5,902 nt of DNA from an uncultured Eubacteriales bacterium. GTDB lineage: Bacteria; Bacillota; Clostridia; Oscillospirales; Acutalibacteraceae. The translations under genes were made by a program, and so were the position numbers. Under the pieces are notes generated by a model. It did not search any database and had not been told where the DNA came from. It saw only the letters and a list, made by a program, of their open reading frames with translations. Positions 1 through 5,000 of this stretch are shown piece after piece (within the stretch, counting starts at the first letter, position 1; every line of letters starts with the position of its first letter). Location of the stretch: NCBI GenBank assembly GCA_900317795.1, contig ONIF01000125.1:1-5902 (forward strand), read 5' to 3'.

Positions 1-38
1 CTTACATCTTTAAGGGCAGTATATTTATTTTCGCTCAT
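1..38 (-). CDS. mcsB: Start of a gene cut by the window edge, probably mcsB (protein arginine kinase)
   Basis: Only the first 12 codons and part of the next are present, reading MSENKYTALKDV. The ATG at 38-36 lies two bases after the mcsA stop codon, and a purine-rich GGAAAGGA site overlaps the end of mcsA about 10 bases upstream, so translation is probably coupled. The identity rests on gene order: in Bacillota the gene after ctsR-mcsA is nearly always mcsB. McsB phosphorylates arginines on damaged proteins and marks them for ClpCP, and it also inactivates CtsR during stress. The catalytic domain lies outside the window, and these few residues are not diagnostic. If it is mcsB, its N-terminus is somewhat extended before the usual conserved start of the kinase domain. 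The alternative is clpC directly after mcsA in a strain lacking mcsB. Confidence 0.68.
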   Translation of the reverse strand, partial: MSENKYTALKDV

Positions 39-40
39 AA

Positions 41-526
41 TCACTCATTCCTTTCCAGTTCTTTTATTTGGTCACGGAGTTCGGCAGCTTTTTCAAATTC
101 CTGTGCTTTTATGGCACGTTCCAGCTCTGATTTGAGTTTTGCAAGTTCGTTTCTGATTTTGACTTGAGTACCTGCCGAGTGTGCAAGCTTTCCTGTATGA
201 GAAGTCCTTCCGTGAATTCTCTGTACGGAGGGGAGGAGTTCTTCATAGAAAACTTCATAGCAGTTGGCACAGCCGACTTTTCCCGATTTGGCAATATCTT
301 CAAAACTGCTTCCGCAGCATTGACAGCGTTTTGCAGGCTTGGCACTGAATCCGCCCATGAAGCTGCCAAACAGCTTATCGAGGTCAAAACCGACATTTCC
401 AAAGAATGAGCCGTAGCCCATTTTTTCCGCACATTCGGGGCAAAGGTCATACTCTTTAAGTTCCCCGTTGAGAATGGTTTTTATATGAGTAGTAGCCTGT
501 CTTTTACCGCAAGATTGACATAACAT
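41..526 (-). CDS. mcsA: McsA, zinc-binding activator of the McsB arginine kinase
   Basis: A 161-residue protein of the usual McsA length and architecture. Four cysteine pairs suggest two zinc-binding modules: C3/C6 with C29/C32, and C68-C71 (CQCC) with C86/C89. A UVR-type helical hairpin fills about residues 123-160, with the conserved pattern EFEKAAELRDQIKELE. In the family, McsA binds and activates McsB and helps relieve CtsR repression; it also acts as an adaptor linked to ClpC, all in the cytoplasm. The ATG at 526-524 follows a perfect AGGAGG eight bases upstream, and the gene starts 15 bases after ctsR, so the two are co-transcribed. The short linker between the zinc modules is rich in Gly and Phe (residues 38-62), as is common. 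No key residue is missing. Confidence 0.95.
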   Translation of the reverse strand: MLCQSCGKRQATTHIKTILNGELKEYDLCPECAEKMGYGSFFGNVGFDLDKLFGSFMGGFSAKPAKRCQCCGSSFEDIAKSGKVGCANCYEVFYEELLPSVQRIHGRTSHTGKLAHSAGTQVKIRNELAKLKSELERAIKAQEFEKAAELRDQIKELERNE

Positions 527-541
527 ATAGATTACCTCCTT
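527..541 (-). promoter_or_regulatory. Strong ribosome binding site of mcsA
   Basis: The 15-base ctsR-mcsA gap carries a complete AGGAGG (minus strand) with an eight-base spacer to the mcsA ATG. It is the best Shine-Dalgarno match in this operon, so McsA may be made in excess over CtsR from the same message. No terminator or promoter fits in this gap. Confidence 0.85.
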
Positions 542-1003
542 TTAATTTTGCAGGATAACAATGGTTATCAGCATATTTTTCATCACAGCCGCCCTTATCA
601 CATCTCTGTATTCCTGAGAAACAGCGGCATAAGCCTTGTCGGAAATGGCAGAGGAAATCAAAACTCTGTCATATTCCGAAATCATGTCCTGTGCAGACAT
701 ATTGTTTAAAATTGCCTGTGCAGACGCAGTTGAGATTTTGTCACCTATGGAATTGACGATATGCATGATTGCCCCTCGCCTGTCGGTAGTGACACGGGTT
801 ATTTTGATATAACCGCCGCCGCCACGTCTGCTCTCTACAATATACCCCTGTTCGGGTGTGAAACGTGACGTAATAACGTAGTTTATCTGACTTGGAACGC
901 AGCCCAAAGAGTTGGCAAGCTCGTTACGCTGTATTTCGGCATTTCCGTCACTTTCATCAAGCATTTTCATGATGTACTGTGCAACCAAATCACTCATTTT
1001 CAT
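542..1003 (-). CDS. ctsR: CtsR, repressor of class III heat-shock genes
   Basis: A 153-residue protein clearly of the CtsR family. The N-terminal winged helix-turn-helix contains the hallmark stretch CVPSQINYVITSRF (about residues 35-48), followed by GYIVESRRGGGGYIKI. The RRGGGGY segment (residues 59-65) is the wing with the glycine loop, which in the family contacts the operator and acts as the heat sensor. The C-terminal half is the helical dimerisation region targeted by McsB. CtsR dimers bind direct repeats of A/GGTCAAA and repress clp genes and their own operon; matching operators lie just upstream. I chose ATG 1003-1001 because it sits 8-10 bases from the GGAAG site at 1012-1016. An upstream TTG (1018) overlaps that site and is unlikely; the ATGs at 1009 and 997 are possible alternatives. 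Confidence 0.96.
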   Translation of the reverse strand: MKMSDLVAQYIMKMLDESDGNAEIQRNELANSLGCVPSQINYVITSRFTPEQGYIVESRRGGGGYIKITRVTTDRRGAIMHIVNSIGDKISTASAQAILNNMSAQDMISEYDRVLISSAISDKAYAAVSQEYRDVIRAAVMKNMLITIVILQN

Positions 1004-1031
1004 TTTCATCACTTCCAAAGTTTAGTTTGTC

Positions 1032-1048
1032 TTTGACTTTCTTTGACC
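1032..1048 (-). promoter_or_regulatory. CtsR operator O1, just downstream of the ctsR start point
   Basis: The minus strand reads GGTCAAA GAA AGTCAAA, an exact match to the CtsR consensus of two direct heptads (A/GGTCAAA) separated by three bases with a central A. It covers about +5 to +21 of the predicted ctsR transcript, a position suited to blocking initiation or early elongation. Confidence 0.9.
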
Positions 1049-1058
1049 TTGTGAGATG

Positions 1059-1087
1059 ATTATATATCAAAAGTCAGAAAAGGTCAA
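1059..1087 (-). promoter_or_regulatory. Sigma-A promoter of the ctsR-mcsA operon
   Basis: On the minus strand, TTGACC (1087-1082) is followed by a 17-base spacer and a perfect TATAAT (1064-1059). Transcription should begin near 1052, giving a leader of about 50 bases. The -35 hexamer is itself part of a CtsR heptad (GGTCAAA on the other strand), so repressor and polymerase would compete for the same bases. Confidence 0.88.
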
Positions 1088-1104
1088 AGTCAGAAAAAGT
1101 CAAA
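1072..1104 (+). promoter_or_regulatory. Tandem CtsR operators O2 and O3 over the -35 region
   Basis: On the plus strand, AGTCAGA AAA GGTCAAA (1072-1088) is followed at once by AGTCAGA AAA AGTCAAA (1088-1104). Each is a pair of heptads with the three-base spacer expected of CtsR. In both copies the first heptad has G instead of A at position 6. The two sites form a 16-base tandem repeat with one mismatch and share base 1088. O2 contains the ctsR -35 box. Repression by CtsR is inferred from the match; binding has not been measured. Confidence 0.8.
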
Positions 1105-1112
1105 TTTGACTT
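1097..1112. repeat. 16-bp perfect palindrome made of two opposed CtsR heptads
   Basis: AAGTCAAATTTGACTT reads the same on both strands. It places heptad AGTCAAA (plus, 1098-1104) head to head with AGTCAAA (minus, 1111-1105), unlike the direct-repeat geometry usual for CtsR. It is the upstream end of the operator cluster and may be an extra half-site or a degenerate fourth operator. Confidence 0.75.
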
Positions 1113-1189
1113 ATAATACATATTGCCGAATATGTTTTCTTAAAAATACTCTGTTTTTCTCAGATTTTCTCTTTTATTCAAAAATCCGC

Positions 1190-1218
1190 TTGACACAAAT
1201 GCATATATGATGTAAATT
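1190..1218 (+). promoter_or_regulatory. Probable sigma-A promoter of the divergent D,D-carboxypeptidase gene
   Basis: A perfect TTGACA (1190-1195) is followed by 17 bases and a weaker -10, TAAATT (1213-1218, four of six matches). The start point would be near 1225, leaving a leader of only about 15 bases. AGGGAG at 1227-1232 then sits seven bases before the ATG. The nearest CtsR heptad ends 78 bases upstream, so direct CtsR control of this promoter is not evident. Confidence 0.65.
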
Positions 1219-1239
1219 TTTATGTAAGGGAGTGGTGAT

Positions 1240-2367
1240 ATGCCCGAAAAGAAAAGTAAAAAATTTAAAATAGTGATGATATTGTTGATATGTACAGCGG
1301 TGCTTTTTGCGGGAACAGTCGGAACGCTGTATTATCTTGATATGCAGAAGCATAAACAGAATGTAAAGAGTGCATTGAAAGAACTGCCCGTTTCGGAGAT
1401 ACCCGACTTATTGGCGGATACGGAAAAACTTGATGAAAATAAGATTGATTTCAAGACGGACAGGGAGTTTACAGAAAATTTAACGAAGTTTTCGGCAAAG
1501 GCTTATAAAAATCTTACAAAAGATGTCAAGTCGGATTATTCTGTACTTTACGACATGACGACAGACGAAATTTTGTTTGAGGAGAATGCAGATAAGAAGT
1601 GTTATCCTGCAAGTACGACAAAACTGCTGACAGCGGCAGTTGCAGCAAAAATAATCACCGACGCCAATATGATAATAACAGTCGGTGAAGAAATATATAT
1701 GGTAGGAGCGGAGTCAAGCCGTTCAGGGCTTACAATAGGAATGCAGCTTACTTTTTCGGACTTGATGGATGCACTCATGCTTCCATCGGGAAATGATGCG
1801 GCAAATGTCATGGCGGTAAATTCCGCAAGGATATATAAAAATAATCCGAAAATGCCGTATAAAGAGGCATTGACGGTGTTTGTGGAATTGATGAATGACG
1901 CAGCCGAACAGATAGGGGCAGTTAATTCGCATTTTGTACACCCTGACGGCTGGCATGACGAAAATCATTATACAACTGCAAGAGATTTGGCAAAAATTGC
2001 AGCGTATGCAAAAAGTATTCCTATCATTGCAAAATCATGCAGTACGCATTATGCAGAAAGAAATCTTGTCAAAGGCGGCATGATGTACTGGGTGAACGGA
2101 AATTTAATGCTAAACGATTATTATGAATGCTATTCCAAGTATTGTGACGGCTTAAAGACAGGCTTTACAGACCAGGCAGGTTCATGTATTGTGTCATCTG
2201 CAACGGTTGAGGGGCATACCATGATAGCAGTAATCATGAACGGCTATGACGGCTATGCAAAATATGATGACGCAAATTTGCTTTTCACAAGGGGATATAA
2301 ATTATATAATCTTGCTTATAAATACGGTACTACAAGTCAGAGTGGAAAGCCCCGCTCAATTCAATGA
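1240..2367 (+). CDS. Membrane-anchored D-alanyl-D-alanine carboxypeptidase (peptidase S11)
   Basis: A 375-residue penicillin-binding-protein-type enzyme that should trim the terminal D-Ala from peptidoglycan stem peptides outside the membrane. A lysine-rich start (residues 2-10) precedes one hydrophobic segment at about 10-33, with no clear cleavage site, so an N-terminal anchor is likely. A low-similarity linker (about 34-97) leads to the catalytic domain. All three active-site motifs are present: STTK (125-128, nucleophile S125), SGN (183-185) and KTG (306-308). The PBP5-type C-terminal beta domain is absent; the protein ends soon after the catalytic fold at TTSQSGKPRSIQ. The ATG is set by the good AGGGAG site. 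It is divergent from ctsR, and its 3' end overlaps the opposing carboxypeptidase gene by 38 bases. Which Dac subtype it matches cannot be decided here. Confidence 0.93.
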   Translation: MPEKKSKKFKIVMILLICTAVLFAGTVGTLYYLDMQKHKQNVKSALKELPVSEIPDLLADTEKLDENKIDFKTDREFTENLTKFSAKAYKNLTKDVKSDYSVLYDMTTDEILFEENADKKCYPASTTKLLTAAVAAKIITDANMIITVGEEIYMVGAESSRSGLTIGMQLTFSDLMDALMLPSGNDAANVMAVNSARIYKNNPKMPYKEALTVFVELMNDAAEQIGAVNSHFVHPDGWHDENHYTTARDLAKIAAYAKSIPIIAKSCSTHYAERNLVKGGMMYWVNGNLMLNDYYECYSKYCDGLKTGFTDQAGSCIVSSATVEGHTMIAVIMNGYDGYAKYDDANLLFTRGYKLYNLAYKYGTTSQSGKPRSIQ

Positions 2368-3487
2368 AAATCATTTTGAATATTTTCCAAAAATCGATTT
2401 GTTCTGCATTTTCGGCAGCGGTTATCGGACATTCTGCAATCTGATGACCGCTGTTTTTATATATGATTTTGCCGACAACGGCATTTTTTTCAACAGGGGC
2501 TTCTATTTCGTTGGGCAGGACTATATCAGCCGAAATCTTCTCTTTATCGCCTTTTTTAATGAGAATGGATTGGTTGGCATTGGCAGAGGTTTTTATTTTA
2601 TCCGTCATGCCGTTTTTAACGGCTATTTCGGTGACAGCACCGTCAGGCACTTCGGGCTGATACATTTCATAATTGGCAAAACCGTAGTCAAGTATTTTTG
2701 CAGCGTCTGAAAATCTGTCTTTACCCGTTTTACTTCCAAGCACAACGGCTATTAAACTCAGTCCGTCACGTTCCGCAGTGGCACTGATACAGCTTCCTGC
2801 TTTTGAAGTCGTGCCTGTTTTAAGTCCCGTAATGCCACGATAGGTTTTTAATAATTTATTGGTATTGACAAGCTGAGTTTTGCCGCCACGCAGATTATCC
2901 ATCCAGATTTTACTGTAATCCAATATTTTTTTATGCTTGATAAGCTCCCTTGACATGACCGCTACATCATAGGCACTTGTCACATGACCGTCTTCATCAA
3001 GTCCGTTGCAGTTCTTGAAAACGGTTTCTTTCATGCCGAGAGATTTGGCTTTTTTATTCATTTGTGCAACAAACTCATCTTCCGTTCCGCAGATATGCTC
3101 TGCCAATGCAACAGCAGCGTCATTGGCACTTGCCACAATGGTGGCTTTCACCATTTCGTCAACTGTCATAGTTTCGCCCACTTCCAGCCATATATCCGAA
3201 CCGCCCATTGATGATGCATGAGCGGAAGTCGTGACGGTATCGGAAAGAGATATTTTTCCGCTGTCGAGAGCCTCCATGACAAGCGTTAAAGTCATGACTT
3301 TTGTGATAGATGCACAAGGTCTGACTTCATGTGCATTTTTTTCATAAAGAATCTGCCCTGTCTGAGAGTCCATTAAAACGGCTGACGGTGCTGTAATTTC
3401 CGTGTCGGAAAGTGCATTGACCGACATTGAAACAGGCATACAAAATAAAATTGCCAATATGATACAAAATTTTTTCCAAAAAAACAT
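2330..3487 (-). CDS. Exported D-alanyl-D-alanine carboxypeptidase, DacA/DacF type (peptidase S11)
   Basis: A 385-residue low-molecular-weight penicillin-binding protein. A signal peptide (residues 1-25: FFWKK start, hydrophobic core, likely cleavage after VNA) leads to the catalytic domain with SITK (60-63, nucleophile S60), SAN (120-122) and KTG (223-225, in GLKTGTTSKAGSC). Residues about 276-362 form the PBP5 C-terminal beta domain. The tail IDFWKIFKMIFIEL looks like the amphipathic membrane anchor, though the last residues (SGAFHSDL) are less basic than usual. It removes terminal D-Ala from peptidoglycan. I chose ATG 3487-3485 rather than the in-frame ATG at 3502, because the latter's codons are themselves the perfect GGAGGGG site six bases before 3487. 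It lies 47 bases after maf in the same direction. No terminator of its own is visible. Confidence 0.94.
   Translation of the reverse strand: MFFWKKFCIILAILFCMPVSMSVNALSDTEITAPSAVLMDSQTGQILYEKNAHEVRPCASITKVMTLTLVMEALDSGKISLSDTVTTSAHASSMGGSDIWLEVGETMTVDEMVKATIVASANDAAVALAEHICGTEDEFVAQMNKKAKSLGMKETVFKNCNGLDEDGHVTSAYDVAVMSRELIKHKKILDYSKIWMDNLRGGKTQLVNTNKLLKTYRGITGLKTGTTSKAGSCISATAERDGLSLIAVVLGSKTGKDRFSDAAKILDYGFANYEMYQPEVPDGAVTEIAVKNGMTDKIKTSANANQSILIKKGDKEKISADIVLPNEIEAPVEKNAVVGKIIYKNSGHQIAECPITAAENAEQIDFWKIFKMIFIELSGAFHSDL
2416..2458 (+). terminator. Strong intrinsic terminator of the plus-strand carboxypeptidase gene, inside the opposing gene
   Basis: Bases 2416-2429 pair with 2440-2453 in a 14-bp stem (two G-U pairs, outer arm CAGCGGT/ACCGCTG) with a 10-base loop. 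TTTTT (2454-2458) follows at once. The stem begins 49 bases after the plus-strand stop codon. On the minus strand no T-run follows the stem, so it should act in one direction only. The same bases encode residues 345-358 of the convergent carboxypeptidase. Confidence 0.85.
2470..2490 (+). terminator. Possible weak backup terminator
   Basis: A short hairpin TGCCG-ACAA-CGGCA (2470-2483) is followed by seven T residues (2484-2490), just past the strong terminator. The stem is only five base pairs, so it may be a chance result of the opposing coding sequence. It could catch readthrough. Confidence 0.4.
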
Positions 3488-3527
3488 ACTGCACCCCTCC
3501 ATGTAAAAAATATATGGCGTGCAGTAT
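3478..3527 (-). promoter_or_regulatory. Leader hairpin covering the carboxypeptidase start codon, followed by T7
   Basis: In the minus-strand transcript, ATACTGCAC (3527-3519) pairs perfectly with GTGCAGTAT (3494-3486). An inner CCAT/ATGG pairing (3517-3514 with 3502-3499) is possible. The right arm includes the first two bases of the ATG (3487-3485) and the last G of the GGAGGGG ribosome binding site. After one unpaired G comes a run of seven T (3484-3478). The structure can therefore hide the start site, or act as a leaky terminator or attenuator between maf and the carboxypeptidase gene. The regulatory role is inferred; the pairing is seen directly. Confidence 0.6.
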
Positions 3528-3534
3528 TCAAAAA

Positions 3535-4164
3535 TTACTTTTTCTTTTTTTTCTTTTTTTCTTCTTTTTTAGGGGGAGGTTCGGGTGTAAAGTCCTGGTC
3601 AAGAAATGCAGCGATTTCTCTTTGAAGTCTTGCAACGGGCAAGCCGACTATATTATAATAATCGCCCTTTATGCCTTTGATAAATAAAGCCGCCATGCCC
3701 TGTATCGCATAACCGCCCGCCTTGTCATAGGGTTCGGGGGTGATGACATAATTTTCTATTTCCTCATCTGTAAGGGGATAGAATTCCACTTCGGTAGATT
3801 CCGAAAAGCTGTAAGATTTTCCCATGTAGAAAAGGCAGCAGCCTGTAATGACACGGTGGACTTTTCCCGAAAGCATTTTCATCATTTCTCTTGCATCTTC
3901 TGTGGAACGGGGCTTGTTAAGTACGTTTCCGTCAACGATTACAGCCGTGTCACACCCGATTACAAGCCATTTTTTATATGCTTTTGCAACAGTTTCGGCT
4001 TTTTTGTCTGCAAGATACTGGGGGTATTGCTCTATACCCATTTCCTTTGGCACGACTTCTTTAATTCTTGACGGTATCACTTTGAAATTATCATAAAGTT
4101 TGGAAAGAATTTCTTTTCTTCTCGGTGACGCTGACGCAAGAATGACACCTTCTAATTTTACCAT
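3535..4164 (-). CDS. maf: Maf family nucleotide pyrophosphatase with a polylysine tail
   Basis: A 209-residue Maf/YhdE-type protein. These cytoplasmic enzymes hydrolyse non-canonical or pyrimidine nucleoside triphosphates (dTTP/UTP or modified bases) to monophosphates, and B. subtilis Maf is linked to septum formation. The motifs are intact: ASASPRR (10-16, phosphate grip), GCDT (70-73, catalytic Asp72; Cys replaces the usual Ala), LNKP (82-85), YDKAGGYAIQG (146-156) and GDYYNIVGLP (167-176). The family domain ends near residue 190. The remaining tail is DFTPEPPPKKEE plus seven lysines, encoded by runs of 5-8 A, which is unusual for the family. ATG 4164 has AGGAGA seven bases upstream. The gene starts 14 bases after rsmI, so it is in the same operon. 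The exact substrate cannot be read from the sequence. Confidence 0.94.
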   Translation of the reverse strand: MVKLEGVILASASPRRKEILSKLYDNFKVIPSRIKEVVPKEMGIEQYPQYLADKKAETVAKAYKKWLVIGCDTAVIVDGNVLNKPRSTEDAREMMKMLSGKVHRVITGCCLFYMGKSYSFSESTEVEFYPLTDEEIENYVITPEPYDKAGGYAIQGMAALFIKGIKGDYYNIVGLPVARLQREIAAFLDQDFTPEPPPKKEEKKKKKKK

Positions 4165-4178
4165 TTTGATTTCTCCTC

Positions 4179-5000
4179 TTAAATAAGTTGTTTATAAATA
4201 TCGCCCTTTTTAAAGCCTGTAAGCTTAGCCGCCTCTTTTGCACTCTCCGAAAGTGACATTCCCTTTTGTGCAAGGTCTTTTGCAAGTTCTACGGCATATT
4301 CAAGGGTAATTTCTTTTTCTTCTTCATGCCTTGCCCCCTCTATGACAAGGACAAATTCCCCTTTTGCATTTCCGTCAGCATACATCTCAGCGGCATTTTT
4401 TAAAGTGGTACGAATGACTTCTTCATGAACTTTTGTAAGCTCACGCACAATGGCAATTTTCCTGTCACCGAACATATTATACATATCTTGTAAAGTGGCG
4501 GCTAATTTATGGGGGGCTTCATAAAAAATCATGGTTCTTTCTTCATTTTTGACGGCTAAAAGATGTTCATGCCTGTTTGGTTTGTTGACGGTCAGAAAGC
4601 CCTCAAAAGCAAATCTTCCCGTAGGCAAGCCCGAAATTGCAAGAGCGGTTGCAAGTGCGGTAGGACCGGGAACGGCACAAACTGTTATGCCACGTTCTGC
4701 ACACTGTTTAACAAGAGTTTCACCCGGGTCCGATATGCACGGCATACCTGCATCGGAAACGATTGCACAATTTTCACCGTTTTCAATTCTCGTGCAGATT
4801 TCATCTCCTCTGTCAAAATTGCTGAATTTATGATAGCTTATCATAGGGGTGTCTATCTCAAATTTGTTGAGTAATTTTATGGTAACTCTTGTATCTTCTG
4901 CCGCTATGAAATCGACTTCTTTGAGGGTTTCAACGGCACGGGGCGAAAAATCGGCTAAATTGCCGATAGGCGTGCCGACTACAAATAATTTTCCTTTCAT
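4179..5000 (-). CDS. rsmI: RsmI, 16S rRNA (cytidine-1402-2'-O)-methyltransferase
   Basis: A 273-residue, full-length RsmI (YraL/YabC) of the tetrapyrrole-methylase fold. It uses S-adenosylmethionine to 2'-O-methylate C1402 in the decoding centre of 16S rRNA. Signature segments appear in order: VGTPIGNLAD (8-17), AAEDTR (33-38), IVSDAGMPCISDPG (80-93), VPGPTA (110-115), IFYEAPH (158-164), RELTK (186-190) and GEFVLVIEG (214-222). The C-terminal helix-rich part (about 230-273) is the small RsmI HTH-like domain ending GFKKGDIYKQLI. The ATG at 5000 overlaps the trmN6 stop as ATGA and has AAGGAAGG six bases upstream, so translation is coupled. In B. subtilis the same pair (yabB, yabC) are neighbours, with yazA between them; yazA is absent here. 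Confidence 0.97.
   Translation of the reverse strand: MKGKLFVVGTPIGNLADFSPRAVETLKEVDFIAAEDTRVTIKLLNKFEIDTPMISYHKFSNFDRGDEICTRIENGENCAIVSDAGMPCISDPGETLVKQCAERGITVCAVPGPTALATALAISGLPTGRFAFEGFLTVNKPNRHEHLLAVKNEERTMIFYEAPHKLAATLQDMYNMFGDRKIAIVRELTKVHEEVIRTTLKNAAEMYADGNAKGEFVLVIEGARHEEEKEITLEYAVELAKDLAQKGMSLSESAKEAAKLTGFKKGDIYKQLI

Noticed and set aside
109..409. Alternative reading frames of 80-113 codons overlapping mcsA on both strands
   Set aside because: mcsA fills this region with intact zinc and UVR motifs and a perfect ribosome site. The other frames show no family resemblance and have weak starts.
1106..1136. A plus-strand promoter TTGACT with TATGTT overlapping the CtsR sites, which would put the carboxypeptidase under CtsR
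   Set aside because: The spacer would be 19 bases and the -10 is poor. The TTGACA at 1190 with a 17-base spacer is a much better candidate.
2270..2281. Palindrome GCAAATTTGC as a terminator for the minus-strand carboxypeptidase
   Set aside because: It is AT-rich, leaves no loop when fully paired and has no T-run after it on the minus strand. It looks like a chance feature of the plus-strand coding sequence.
2246..2710. A 154-codon plus-strand frame across the convergent junction
   Set aside because: It is antisense to the PBP5 C-terminal domain and overlaps the first carboxypeptidase. Its sequence is Phe/Ile rich, as expected for the complement of this coding region, and it has no good ribosome site.
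3500..3502. The in-frame ATG at 3502 as start of the minus-strand carboxypeptidase
   Set aside because: Its first codons (ATG GAG GGG) overlap the GGAGGGG ribosome site that serves the ATG at 3487, and starting there would put EGCS before the signal peptide with no upstream ribosome site.
4091..4285. A 64-codon minus-strand frame bridging the rsmI end and maf start
   Set aside because: It overlaps two well-supported genes, has no ribosome site and shows no recognisable motif.
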